Source of the DNA: Clostridia bacterium
GTDB lineage: Bacteria; Bacillota; Clostridia; Oscillospirales; CAG-272
Assembly (NCBI GenBank): GCA_017539425.1
Contig: JAFYHA010000059.1
Location: 1 to 35,621, forward strand
Reading direction: 5' to 3'
Length of the DNA stretch: 35,621 nucleotides
Position 1 is the first letter of the stretch; each line of letters opens with the position of its first letter. The notes beneath the pieces are model-generated. The model did no database searches. It was given only the letters and a program-made list of their open reading frames with translations, and was not told where the DNA came from. Positions 14,801-22,215 of the stretch are shown here, in pieces. The position numbers and the translations under genes are program-made.

Positions 14801-17546
14801 GGATTCCATCACCCTGCACGAACTGCCCGTGGCCGGATCGGAGCTTTCTATCCGGAAGGTGGATCCGTACCGGGAGAACACCTTCGAGGTGGTCAGCGCG
14901 GAATGGAACACATCGGACAGCACGTTCGAATACATGACCGATTACCGCCTGACCCTGACGATCCGGGCCAACAACGGCTACAAGTTCGCCGATGCGCTCA
15001 CCGTCCTCCTGGGCGACGGGACCGTCCCCTATACCGTACGGACGAAGGGCAGCGAGATCGAGATCGTGTTCGGGTACCGGTTCGGCTATACCGCGATCCA
15101 GAAGATCGGTTCGGAGGAGACCGAACTGGAAGCAGACGCAAACGGTTCGGTCAGCCTGTCCGTGGGTTCTTCCATCCCGGATGGCAAGATGTTTGACGGC
15201 TGGTACGTCGGAAACACGAAAGTGGCATCCGGCAAGACGGTTTCCTATACCGTGGACCGGAACGGCGTCGTCATTGAGGCACGGTTCCGGGACATCCCGT
15301 TCGACCGGGAAGGGGACGCCCTCGTCCTGGAGTCCGGGGATCCTTCGCAGGTTGATATTTCCGACCTGATCGGCGCCGCTGCCGGGAATGACCTCGGCGT
15401 ACAGGTCGAGATCGGCGACGCGGTGTTCGAGCTGGATCCGGAAACGGTCGCCTCACTGGACGGGCTCGGGAACCTGATCCTGTCCATCCGGATCGGTCAG
15501 CAGTATGCGACGGGCGACCTGAACAAGGCGGACCTGTCCCACATCAAGGAGATCTATGAGATCAAGCTGGAGGGCGGCACCTTCGTGGGGACCATCCGCG
15601 TCAGCCTGCCCGCCACGTTCGAAGTGGGCGCGAAGGACGTGCTCAAGATCTTCTACGTCAGCCCCGAGGGCACGGTCGAGAATATGCAGGCCACCTACGC
15701 GGACGGCGTCATCAGTTTCCAGACTACGCATTTCTCCACCTATGTCGTCACCCTGACGACCGGTACGTTCACCGTCTCGTTCCAGCCCGGCGAGGGCACG
15801 GGAACGATGGCGTCCGTATCCAATGTGAGCGGAGGATTCGTTCTTCCGTCCAGCGGATTCGTCCCGCCCGAAGGGAAGAGGTTTCGCGGCTGGCAGATCG
15901 GCAATGCCGAAAAGAAGGCCGGTGACCTGATCAACGTCACGGCCGATACGGTCGCGACCGCACTGTATGAAGAGTTTCCGCACGAGCATACGATGCAGAA
16001 AACGGATGAAGTGGCCGCCACCTGTACCAAGGACGGCGTGAAGGCCTATTACCGGTGCACCGGATGCGGTCTGTATTATGAAGACGAAGCGGGGCAGCAC
16101 GAAATCACGAACCTCAGTACCTGGAAGACGGGTGCGGGCCGGATCCCGATGACGGGACACCAGTTCGTATGGATCGTGGACAAGGCGGCCACAGCCGTCT
16201 CCACCGGACTCAAGCATGAGGAATGCACGGTCTGCCACACCCGTCGGAACGAGAATACCGTCATCCCGATGCAGGAGTGCGAGCACGCCCATACGGTGAA
16301 AACCGAACGGGTCGAGCCGGGATGCGAGACGACAGGCAAGGAAGCCTATTACTACTGCAGCAGTTGCCAGAAATACTACAGCGACGCGGAATGCCAGCTG
16401 GTCATCGACGACCTGCAGGCCTACGGGATCATCCCGGCCGCGGGACACAATTTCGCCTGGGTAACGGATCTTCCGGCCACCGAACTGTCCGCGGGAATGA
16501 AGCACGAAGAGTGCACGGTCTGCCACGCAAGGCGGAACGGGAACACGCAGATCCCGGTCCTGACCTGCACGCACGCTTCCATAAAGGCGGTCGCGAAGGT
16601 CGACCCGACCTGTACGGCACCCGGCAAACAGGCGTATTACTACTGCTCGACCTGCAACAAGTATTTCGAGGACCAGGCGGGGCAGAGACAGATCACGGAT
16701 TTGGCCGCCTACGGCGTGCTGGAACCGATCGGCCATGAATTTGGCGAATGGAAGGTTGTGAAGCCGGCCACCGAAACGGAGGACGGGCTTGAGGAACGGA
16801 TCTGCGCCCATGACACTTCGCACAAGGAGCAGCGCGTGATCCTGGCCACCGGATTCCACTACTCCGTGGATGAAAACGGCGTGAAAGTATACGACTGGGA
16901 AGCCGAGCCCGGGCAGAAGCAGGATCTGTCGGATCTGTTCGAGGCTGCACAGCAGGCCAAGGGAAGAGTCGTCATCCGTGTGGGAGAGACCGTCCTTGTC
17001 TTCGATCCGAAAGCGGTGACGGATATCGGCGGACAGTCTGCCGAACTGACGCTCAACGTACTGACCTCGGATTTCGGTATCGAGGGTTTGGACGGCATAC
17101 AGCTTGTCATCGAGGTTTCGCTGGGCGGAACGGCATTCTCCTCCGGTTCGGTAAGGATCCGGCTGCCGTTTGACGTGCCGGTCCCGAAGGGACAGGTCGC
17201 CAAGGTCTATTATCTGGATCCGCAGGGCGGAAAGACGGATATGAACGCCGTCTTCGAGGACGGATACGTTTCATTCCAAGCCAATCATTTCTCCAAATTT
17301 GCGGTTGTCTTTGAACAGGCGCAGGAGAGTGAAAGTGAAACCGACAACGCCGGAAGCGAAACCGGTGAACAGCCCGGAAGCGAAACCGAAACGACGGATT
17401 CCGGCACCGAAAAGCCGGCGGAGAAGAAAGGACTTCCGGCCGGTGCGATCGTAGCCATTGTCCTTGGCGCACTGCTGGTCCTGGCGGGAGCCGGTGTCGG
17501 CGTGTTCTTCCTGCTCAAGGCAAAAGGTATCATCAAAAAGAAATGA
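8808..17546 (+). CDS. Giant cell-surface repeat protein (2,912 residues), putative adhesin
   Basis: The protein starts with a long signal peptide (hydrophobic ~18-38, likely cleavage near NVGA-EH). It ends with an acidic Ser/Glu/Thr linker (~2838-2875), a membrane segment (~2879-2905) and GIIKKK, so it is anchored by a C-terminal helix; no LPXTG is seen. Between these are many beta-rich, Tyr-rich modules, including an Ig-like stretch near 884 (PVILTQPPASLHAKDGD). An InlB-like repeat lies near 2125-2161 (MFDGWYVGN) and another near 2319-2389 (FRGWQIGN). Three Cys-pair modules start near 2393, 2493 and 2588 (YRCTGCGLYY, YYCSSCQKYY, YYCSTCNKYF), each followed by a HEECTVCH-type or related partner. 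One ~140-residue domain occurs twice (2168-2316 and 2699-2838). The ATG has GAGGAGG 8 bases upstream. Adhesion or scaffolding is inferred from architecture only. Confidence 0.88.
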   Translation: MLRKHARNQSKPALQAMSLLLTVLIVLSTVSFLFGPLNVGAEHTVEEHGRKVVKEFRTIEIDAEDTDEIEYRMEDMLGIDQDTSKGSIVWDGESRRLVIKGVSIFQTEDPLSFDEDGHRKALIHIRNTEYGDPVIIEVVGVKNEIVNYGTTFDLEGGAFVFMSSDAGTEEGELHIQNRKTYDGQTEPAIRARVTDGLYLMGQDRVLSLISTGVGGLDCPNEDQVLQIIGRVNLFLDIRQEKIYYDEDPDNLIVIGGDEEPVIPALSGFRRLNLDAADRDYKMLDESKTKGGQGCTTAYDETQKQSVYTDPEGHKSVSSKFYFGKFIYVSSGMDLRYQLSLKMINQVETGAFDNLVLTDSVLYEWTYDYDTVLYDRLQIRGYKRLFLNGHRFSVRINREPMLLDEYMSWDFNVLCSQADNLEVFGSMTEYETEESAVDFQMKDTTGYPHYIQGMDVCGNMDINTEAAIYAFDDRPGVDRDPAGNALWIMDGCTMTVFNGTVYGSGDASNPNVAGVIMLESEVNQTHVGLRVVSGCLRSYAGPLISTKDTVGAWYKYNARFYGGTLLSDDREELFLFRHMNRSFFPDSDPLVWIVNGYSSTRPLGQNGQPIVYDGLYRASVLQENRVDSGETLFPADPFYRPYLKTDLPEEVFLDGTENVTRVLELFNPASTGCTMGKGYSASLYVTLKNGMKFQLTPGLDVAPYNQIGFEEVDGRFVLVILASLAKAFDGIRVYGVITNNYSGEKVTTSEMTVHVVDQVTDAIISLTGPKDAFNPKSETGAVLEMGMPRKENIIRAQVSSAYSDTVSVQWFEVSDPNHPVPVSDRSRIIMTKKTEDGLFETEFSFMPSVSETGKYKYALHVYTESRDIPGTVVETVSRTATFTVENSAPVILTQPPASLHAKDGDTIEAALTVDDNIPNVGYRWYYYPSEEYMTGIQGNDLSNMVFDGVSFRVLGTDDNKQIYTNVSGTKAHDSVTWDLTDAVKGGFNRIVFDCAQNLGQGTVRILVTAANRAQWIAPVTLLEDSFDTIMGNYEYSGAFRTMKLLKGGQYYDADTYTMVLDFSGSPLSAEYVIENLYLESLNEETDTWTTEADLNPFFFARTEGGDPANYRGVFELNKTGNPLSYTVSATDDGRYVYCKVFNQFDNTKYVYSRPVRLDVGNNPVQPVIESVWQSLFTNFIEIGDRVRFHARVAQPFVDHELAVAYQWNFYRYDEDDINADPIPIPADDLQSQYGLRYSTVVDPVSGEGTCTVELVNLQLACQLSCGALLVEVTAYSPEDASLTDSARMQTEVKTDIDGVSIQSVTLYDWFDAGSGQKLEFPGSADKYMSKDGMTPIRDIILLSDRNYAAFKLSLDNRYIHLAEGYYPSYLDIHWKADWYEDGIRQTYDLYRFWSEVAGGRYFDFSMHDDVLYISFKDPEDARFCNLVIYGEIYDRIEGIYYESERYQISYVDLQDLPQLTERTDYNPEGNITVSEFEIDPFTGNLSFRVSGSTIRYTSPVYVSDTYAYETRQILAIDPAHPMDSVTVQPTFSGRVYLTGPGYIENYVGREGNEYVLDMFHYADPQDAEQATFDNKGNFTFNVTIPYEFFERYAEGTLKTTRSGLSNEYCSVLKNGGVFDFTEEELTELAGIWFDYYLLSVKIEYRLNYNAVASVFELETIYYPMDLFRYYFQGTFEYGTYAQTEYTFKQDSEAYIDGTYVNDYYGVNDYIVYEWYSYASGEPQLVDTNGDPYLPVYTAKPGVYEYELKVTVRKTEDPEKSMGDTGYVRFTVTVEPDLETPEITGISDPTFGYREPHATVSVDASTNEEDVRIRYLFRVQDDDSYLGYQLYFSDENELEVPTDMMGSFEWSVQVYVAKSVENYDGTVSDYYSDMVYSGTRHYTVGSRTVDRIEVGGVRTPVQGNAPTTDGLIAFPVLEDDTYLGYRVISAFWNPAPQAYGYDADYKLTVVAELLENSVFAGSVSGAFLDADNTYDCSVTKIGGNQVRLSKVFRSTESETVDSITLHELPVAGSELSIRKVDPYRENTFEVVSAEWNTSDSTFEYMTDYRLTLTIRANNGYKFADALTVLLGDGTVPYTVRTKGSEIEIVFGYRFGYTAIQKIGSEETELEADANGSVSLSVGSSIPDGKMFDGWYVGNTKVASGKTVSYTVDRNGVVIEARFRDIPFDREGDALVLESGDPSQVDISDLIGAAAGNDLGVQVEIGDAVFELDPETVASLDGLGNLILSIRIGQQYATGDLNKADLSHIKEIYEIKLEGGTFVGTIRVSLPATFEVGAKDVLKIFYVSPEGTVENMQATYADGVISFQTTHFSTYVVTLTTGTFTVSFQPGEGTGTMASVSNVSGGFVLPSSGFVPPEGKRFRGWQIGNAEKKAGDLINVTADTVATALYEEFPHEHTMQKTDEVAATCTKDGVKAYYRCTGCGLYYEDEAGQHEITNLSTWKTGAGRIPMTGHQFVWIVDKAATAVSTGLKHEECTVCHTRRNENTVIPMQECEHAHTVKTERVEPGCETTGKEAYYYCSSCQKYYSDAECQLVIDDLQAYGIIPAAGHNFAWVTDLPATELSAGMKHEECTVCHARRNGNTQIPVLTCTHASIKAVAKVDPTCTAPGKQAYYYCSTCNKYFEDQAGQRQITDLAAYGVLEPIGHEFGEWKVVKPATETEDGLEERICAHDTSHKEQRVILATGFHYSVDENGVKVYDWEAEPGQKQDLSDLFEAAQQAKGRVVIRVGETVLVFDPKAVTDIGGQSAELTLNVLTSDFGIEGLDGIQLVIEVSLGGTAFSSGSVRIRLPFDVPVPKGQVAKVYYLDPQGGKTDMNAVFEDGYVSFQANHFSKFAVVFEQAQESESETDNAGSETGEQPGSETETTDSGTEKPAEKKGLPAGAIVAIVLGALLVLAGAGVGVFFLLKAKGIIKKK
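15985..16840 (+). repeat. Three tandem A/B repeat units with paired cysteines inside the giant protein
   Basis: Unit A (ATC/PGC/PTC then a CxxC, as in CTGC, CSSC, CSTC) alternates with unit B (GHxF...ATxxxxG then ECTVCH or ICAHD). The A units start near 15985, 16284 and 16570, a period of about 95-100 residues. The spacing of cysteines resembles a zinc-ribbon-like or metal-binding module seen in Clostridia surface proteins. The last B unit has lost its CxxC pair. Confidence 0.7.
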
Positions 17547-17570
17547 CCGGAAGGTCAGAACAAAACAACC

Positions 17571-17610
17571 GTGAAGCCTCATGCGGCTCTTGAGTCGCAT
17601 GAGGCTTCAC
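17571..17610. terminator. Perfect 15-bp hairpin after the giant gene
   Basis: GTGAAGCCTCATGCG (17571-17585) and CGCATGAGGCTTCAC (17596-17610) are perfect complements around a 10-base loop, 24 bases after the stop. No T-run follows directly on the + strand, so it may act with the second hairpin just downstream. Confidence 0.6.
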
Positions 17611-17613
17611 AAA

Positions 17614-17665
17614 GGGACTCAAAGTCTTGACTGTTGTTCAAGGTTTTTGAGTCCCTATTCTTTTC
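17614..17665 (+). terminator. Second hairpin with T-rich tail
   Basis: GGGACTCAAA (17614-17623) pairs with TTTGAGTCCC (17646-17655). An inner stem CTTGA/TCAAG (17626-17630 / 17638-17642) extends it, and TATTCTTTTCTT follows. This is a likely intrinsic terminator for the giant gene. Confidence 0.65.
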
Positions 17666-17685
17666 TTGACAGGTACAACCGGCTC

Positions 17686-17713
17686 TTGACAAATTGCGAT
17701 TTTGTGCTATAAT
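17686..17713 (+). promoter_or_regulatory. ATPase promoter
   Basis: TTGACA (17686-17691) and TATAAT (17708-17713), both exact consensus hexamers, are 16 bases apart. A second TTGACA lies at 17666-17671. The first copy of the 12-bp repeat begins inside the -35 box and occupies the spacer, so a protein bound there would block RNA polymerase. Confidence 0.85.
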
Positions 17714-17798
17714 TTAAGAAAACAAAATGCGATTTTGCAACAAAATGCGGAAAACAAATTGCGATTTCAACGCAAATAACTAAAAAACAAATTGCGAT
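17689..17798 (+). repeat. Five direct copies of ACAAAWTGCGAT in the ATPase leader (iteron-like)
   Basis: Copies start at 17689, 17722, 17740, 17754 and 17787. Four match the 12-mer with A or T at position 6; the copy at 17740 ends GCGGA. Spacings are 33, 18, 14 and 33, so the outer pairs have equal 33-base (about three-turn) spacing. The array runs from the promoter spacer to 14 bases before the ATG, through the whole leader. I saw no further copies in the window. Confidence 0.85.
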
Positions 17799-17811
17799 AA
17801 GAGGCAAAACT

Positions 17812-19140
17812 ATGTTCAGAAGAAAGATTTACGACAAACTTGTTGAATGGAAAAACGAGTCGCAGGGCAGAACGGCGCTCCTGATCGAGGGCGCAAGGCG
17901 TATCGGGAAATCCACCCTGGCGGAAGAATTTGCAAAAAACGAATACGAAAGCTACATTCTCATTGATTTTTCGATTGCCCCTCAGTCGGTCAGAGATCTC
18001 TTTGAGGATTTGTCTGATCTTAACTTTCTTTTTCTTCAGCTCCAGTTGCTATTCCACGTCGATCTTGTCGAACGTAGATCCCTGATCATATTTGACGAGG
18101 TTCAGTTTTTCCCGAAAGCCCGGCAGGCTATCAAATACCTTGTCAAGGACCGCAGATATGATTATCTGGAAACGGGGTCGCTGATCTCGATCCGGAAAAA
18201 CGTCAAGGATATCCTTATTCCCAGCGAGGAACAGAAGATCAGCATGTATCCGATGGATTACGAGGAGTTTCTTTGGGCGATAGGCGACAACGCAACGATA
18301 CCTCTGATCCGTCAATGCTTTGAGACCAGAAAACCTGTCGGCGAACAGATCAACCGCCGGCTCATGCGTGATTTCCGCCTGTATATGCTTGTAGGCGGTA
18401 TGCCTCAGGCGGTGAACGAATACATCGAAACGAACAATTTCCGAAAAGTGGACCTTGTCAAAAGGACCATCCTATCGCTCTACGAGGAGGATTTTAGAAA
18501 ATTCGATCCCTCAGGCAGAGCATCTAAGCTGTTCGATGCCGTTCCGGCTCAGCTGGCAAAAAACGCGTCGAGATACCAGACCGCCAGCGTACTGAAGCAG
18601 GGCAGGCCGGGAACACTTCCCGAGATCATTGCCGAAATGGAGAACTCAAAAACAGTGCTCATTTCTTATCACGCGGATGATCCGAACGTGGGTCTTTCTG
18701 CTACAGAAGACCTTTCCAGGTTCAAGATGTTCATCTGTGATACCGGCCTGTTCGTAACGCTGATGTTCAAAGACCGCGACTTTACCGAGAATATCATTTA
18801 CGAAAAAGTATTGAACGACAAGCTCAGCGCAAATCTCGGATATCTGTATGAAAACGCCTTGGCGCAAACTCTTACCGCGAGTGGGAACAAACTGTTTTAC
18901 TATTCCTTTCCTACCGAATCCTCGAGGCATAATTACGAGGTTGACTTCCTGCTGTCGCGGAAGAACAAGATCTGTCCCATTGAGGTCAAGTCTTCCGGAT
19001 ACAAAGCACACGTCTCTATAGATAAGTTTTTCGAGAAGTATTCCTCGCGGATCTCACAGAAATACCTGGTCTACACAAAAGATCTTACAAAAGATATGGA
19101 TACGCTCTGCGTGCCCATTTATATGGCACAGTTTTTGTGA
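17812..19140 (+). CDS. AAA-type ATPase with C-terminal DUF4143 domain
   Basis: A 442-residue protein of the common AAA_14 plus DUF4143 architecture. Walker A is GARRIGKST (27-35), Walker B is LIIFDE (91-96), and a sensor-like ETGS is at 120-123. The C-terminal domain ends with EVDFLL (Asp378) and PIEVKSS (Glu391, Lys393), a D...ExK pattern like PD-(D/E)XK nucleases. Such ATPases are widespread in prokaryotes, scattered and often acquired; their function is not settled. This gene is visibly more AT-rich than its neighbours, has its own consensus promoter with a five-copy repeat array, and its stop is 6 bases from the stop of the converging operon. Together these suggest insertion of a self-contained unit. 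The only upstream ribosome signal is AGAGGC at 17800-17805. Confidence 0.92.
   Translation: MFRRKIYDKLVEWKNESQGRTALLIEGARRIGKSTLAEEFAKNEYESYILIDFSIAPQSVRDLFEDLSDLNFLFLQLQLLFHVDLVERRSLIIFDEVQFFPKARQAIKYLVKDRRYDYLETGSLISIRKNVKDILIPSEEQKISMYPMDYEEFLWAIGDNATIPLIRQCFETRKPVGEQINRRLMRDFRLYMLVGGMPQAVNEYIETNNFRKVDLVKRTILSLYEEDFRKFDPSGRASKLFDAVPAQLAKNASRYQTASVLKQGRPGTLPEIIAEMENSKTVLISYHADDPNVGLSATEDLSRFKMFICDTGLFVTLMFKDRDFTENIIYEKVLNDKLSANLGYLYENALAQTLTASGNKLFYYSFPTESSRHNYEVDFLLSRKNKICPIEVKSSGYKAHVSIDKFFEKYSSRISQKYLVYTKDLTKDMDTLCVPIYMAQFL
19111..19137 (+). terminator. Weak terminator at the end of the ATPase gene
   Basis: GTGCC (19111-19115) and GGCAC (19125-19129) can pair around a 9-base loop and are followed by AGTTTTTG. 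The stem is only 5 bp and lies within the coding end, so this is tentative. Confidence 0.3.
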
Positions 19141-19146
19141 AGAGGG

Positions 19147-22100
19147 CTATTTGTTGTCGTGTTCGTCCGGAACGCCTCTGAAAACGCCGGGTCTTGCCCG
19201 GAAAATGTTGCCGACCACGACCGCATCTTTGGCCTGGTCGTACAGGTCTACGTCGCAGGAAGAGGCCGATGCGCAATCCGTTCCGTAGATCTTGGCCAGT
19301 CCGCCTTTGACCTGGAACGTTGTCGCTGCCGTATCGGGGATCGTGCCCTGGCAGAACTCGACCGTTCCGTTGCCGCAGAATTCGTTGGCTTCGATGGTGC
19401 TGCCCCATTCGCTGGTGTTGATGAAGCGCACGCTGCCCGTGAAGGTATCATCCGTGAAGATGTACGCCCGGTGATCCGGGGTGCCGCCCGGAAGGTTGAC
19501 GAGTTGGGAATCGATGAGGACCGCCGTGCAGTCGCCGCCGATATAGACCGCACAGTTTCCGGAATCGGTGCCGTGACTGATCACCTTGACGCCGTGTGCG
19601 CCCTCATTGATCTCGAGCCCGTGCCAGCCCGCATAGGTGAAGTTGTGGAACAGTACTTCTTCGTTGCAGTCGTGAATGTAGAAGCATCTCGCGCGGCTCA
19701 TGATCTGGGTATAGACGTTTTGCCAGTTGCCGCCGAAGCAGTTAGGCGTATATTGCACGTCGCGGATGATCCCGCCGGTTGAATTTGCACCGACTTCGAT
19801 CCCGATGTGGATCGGGCAGCCCCACAGGTACTGGACGTAATGTTCGTCACAGCGGGAGGAGGCAAAGTCCACGCCGTTGTAGGACGAGGTCAGCGCCACG
19901 TTGATCAGGTAGAGTTTTTCGCCTTCGCCGCGGACGGTGAAGGCATATGGCTCGAAACTCGAACCGCTGTCCGATTCCTGTACGACTTTGGGATAGAGGA
20001 TTCGCAGTCCGCGCAGGCCGGCACCCGCTTTGAGAGTGATCAGCGCCTGACCGTTTTCGTTTCCCCTGCCGTAATCGGTCTGGAGATTGGTGGCTGCTCC
20101 TCCGGCTGCCGCGCCTTCGCCCGCGCCGCGCACCTCGATGCCTTCCCACACCGTAACGGGAGAGTTGAGAGCGTACCAGCCGCCGGGAATGAAGACCGTG
20201 CCTCCCTGGCCGCGCAGCGCATCGATGGCCGCCTGCAGCGGCTGCGAGATGTCTTTCCCGCTTTCAATTCTGCCGGACAGATCGATGAATGCCGCAGAAG
20301 CCGGGCGGGTGCTATGGGAGGGCCGGTAGCGGATGCTGTCATAGTCATATGTGAGCGAATCCTGCACGTTCACGTTGCCGTAGTCGGTCGGATCCGAGCC
20401 CGTGGTCGTGTTCAGCATGGAATATCTTGCGCTCCGGCTCACGAATACCGTGTCGCACGATTCCAGTTTGCAGCTGCCGAACGTCACAAGACCCTGTCCC
20501 TCGTTGATGACCGCATGCTTACCGCCTTTGAGGTCGCAGGTGTTCATCGAAAGGGTGCCGCTGTTGGAGGCAAGGAGTCGGATTGCGGCTGCGTCGTTTT
20601 CATCCACGGTGTGGATCTTGCAGTTGGTCATCTGGAACCAGGAAAAGGATCCGCCGTACAGGCCGTAGAAGCAGTCTTCGAAATCCAGGTTGTACAGGTG
20701 CCCGTTGGACTGGCCCGAGACCACGTTCGGATTGGCCGGACTGTAGCCCTGATTGGCCAGGATCCCGGTGTGGTAGCCCCGGATATGGATGTCCGAGATA
20801 TAGGTCCAGTCGATGTGCTGCAGATGCAGCCCGGTGGCATTGCGCAGGCAGTACTCCCGCAGATCGCCTTCTGCCGGAGCGGGGTAGCCGCTCTTCAGCC
20901 AGTAGTCGGGCGAGAAGTAGATGTCCTCGACCCGGGTGATGTCCCAGGATTCGTTGTTCCAGTAGCCCTTGTGGAGGGTGCAACCGTAGATTTGATAGAT
21001 GTGTTGCAAGGACAGATTCGCGTGATCTGTCGCGCAGTCTATCCCAGTGTAGGCGTTGACGAAATACAGATTGGACAGCGTGATGCTTTCCATCGATTTC
21101 TGTAGAATGGTCGGTGGGTACGGGACGGCGCTGCCGCTTTCGATGCTTTGGTCAGGGTAGTAGAAGACCAGATTTTTTACCGCGCTTTGGGTATAGACCT
21201 GAACGGCCGCATTCTGGATATCCGTCGAATTTGAGCCGTGCAGGATAAACAGAGTGGAACCGTTTGCCGTCCCGGGTTCCAGATCGCCTACGAGAGAGAC
21301 TTTGTCCGGCACGATGATCGGTTTTTTCAGCGCGTACTGGCCTACGGGCACGAATACGGCGCCTCCACCCTTTGTGCCAGCGTAGTTGAGAGCTGCCTGG
21401 AATGCGTCCGAATCGTCGGTGATCCCGTCGCCCACCGCTCCAAAGTATACGACATCGCAGACGGATACGAGATAGGCGTCTGTCAGCCACTGAGATTCGC
21501 GCAGCAGCGGCGTGTTGGTATACCGGTCCGTTCCGAGGGTGAAGAGGATCTCATGGACCCGGATCAGTTCGGGACCTTCAAGCGTCACATAGAAATCGTA
21601 TCCGTCGAATGCCCCTGTAAGAGCAGGGGTGTCGAGTTGCACCATGACCTGGGTCCAGCAGTCCGTTTCGGAGGACTGACCGCTCGATTTGGCCGTTTGC
21701 CCGTCTGCGGTTGTGTATTCGACCGTGATGGTAGCTTTCTGCTGGACGTAGACCTCAAAAAGAAGGCTTACCAGCTTTCCGGCGAAAGACGAGCGGACCG
21801 TTTCGTCCAGGCCGAGTCGGAGCTTGTTGGTGTCATCGTCGCGCCAGTGGACGAACAGAAAGCTGGATCTTTGGGCCACTTCCATATACCGGACGCCATC
21901 CGGGGTTCCTACGTTAGCCGTGACGATTTCGTATCTTGCTCCGTTGCGCGTCACGGGCGTTTCGTTAAACACGACGGACGGAGGATTGGCGTTGATCTTT
22001 TCCCGTTCCTCGTCCTGTTCGGCCCCGGTCTCGGTGGCCTGGGGATCTGAAGGGGTCGTTTCGCTGTCTTTTTTGCTTCCGCAGCCTGCAAGACAAAGGC

Positions 22101-22155
22101 AGAAGAGAAGAAAAAGCAGCAAAAACGCTGTAAGGCGCTGGCTCTTTTTTGGCAT
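19147..22155 (-). CDS. Secreted lipoprotein with two tandem pectate-lyase-type beta-helix domains
   Basis: A 1,002-residue lipoprotein: signal with lipobox LCLAGC (Cys25), acidic linker to ~50, a beta-rich N-terminal domain (~58-230), then two Pectate_lyase_3-type right-handed beta-helices. The first starts at ~237 with YFGAVGDGITDDSDAFQAAL and VPVGQY. The second starts near 625 with QAAIDALRGQGGTVFIPGG. A pair of such helices in one chain is the layout of GH55 beta-1,3-glucanases, while single ones occur in pectinases and phage-type depolymerases. The substrate cannot be assigned. The ATG at 22155 has GGAGG 9 bases upstream. It is the last gene of a four-gene - strand operon and supplies the extracellular part of a glycan-use module. 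Confidence 0.87.
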   Translation of the reverse strand: MPKKSQRLTAFLLLFLLFCLCLAGCGSKKDSETTPSDPQATETGAEQDEEREKINANPPSVVFNETPVTRNGARYEIVTANVGTPDGVRYMEVAQRSSFLFVHWRDDDTNKLRLGLDETVRSSFAGKLVSLLFEVYVQQKATITVEYTTADGQTAKSSGQSSETDCWTQVMVQLDTPALTGAFDGYDFYVTLEGPELIRVHEILFTLGTDRYTNTPLLRESQWLTDAYLVSVCDVVYFGAVGDGITDDSDAFQAALNYAGTKGGGAVFVPVGQYALKKPIIVPDKVSLVGDLEPGTANGSTLFILHGSNSTDIQNAAVQVYTQSAVKNLVFYYPDQSIESGSAVPYPPTILQKSMESITLSNLYFVNAYTGIDCATDHANLSLQHIYQIYGCTLHKGYWNNESWDITRVEDIYFSPDYWLKSGYPAPAEGDLREYCLRNATGLHLQHIDWTYISDIHIRGYHTGILANQGYSPANPNVVSGQSNGHLYNLDFEDCFYGLYGGSFSWFQMTNCKIHTVDENDAAAIRLLASNSGTLSMNTCDLKGGKHAVINEGQGLVTFGSCKLESCDTVFVSRSARYSMLNTTTGSDPTDYGNVNVQDSLTYDYDSIRYRPSHSTRPASAAFIDLSGRIESGKDISQPLQAAIDALRGQGGTVFIPGGWYALNSPVTVWEGIEVRGAGEGAAAGGAATNLQTDYGRGNENGQALITLKAGAGLRGLRILYPKVVQESDSGSSFEPYAFTVRGEGEKLYLINVALTSSYNGVDFASSRCDEHYVQYLWGCPIHIGIEVGANSTGGIIRDVQYTPNCFGGNWQNVYTQIMSRARCFYIHDCNEEVLFHNFTYAGWHGLEINEGAHGVKVISHGTDSGNCAVYIGGDCTAVLIDSQLVNLPGGTPDHRAYIFTDDTFTGSVRFINTSEWGSTIEANEFCGNGTVEFCQGTIPDTAATTFQVKGGLAKIYGTDCASASSCDVDLYDQAKDAVVVGNIFRARPGVFRGVPDEHDNK

Positions 22156-22215
22156 GGCCGGAGTCCTCCAATTTAAAAGTAGTTTTTTGGGTTTGGAAGC
22201 AGCAGGGTATACCGC

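Noticed and set aside
13131..14819. 562-codon - strand frame
   Set aside because: Antisense shadow of the giant gene with low-complexity composition.
17571..17655. Hairpins after the giant gene as ends of an insertion sequence or a short CRISPR-like array
   Set aside because: The two hairpins differ in sequence, no transposase is present, and no repeat-spacer pattern is seen.
19807..21105. 432-codon + strand frame
   Set aside because: Antisense to the tandem beta-helix lipoprotein; no motif or start signal.
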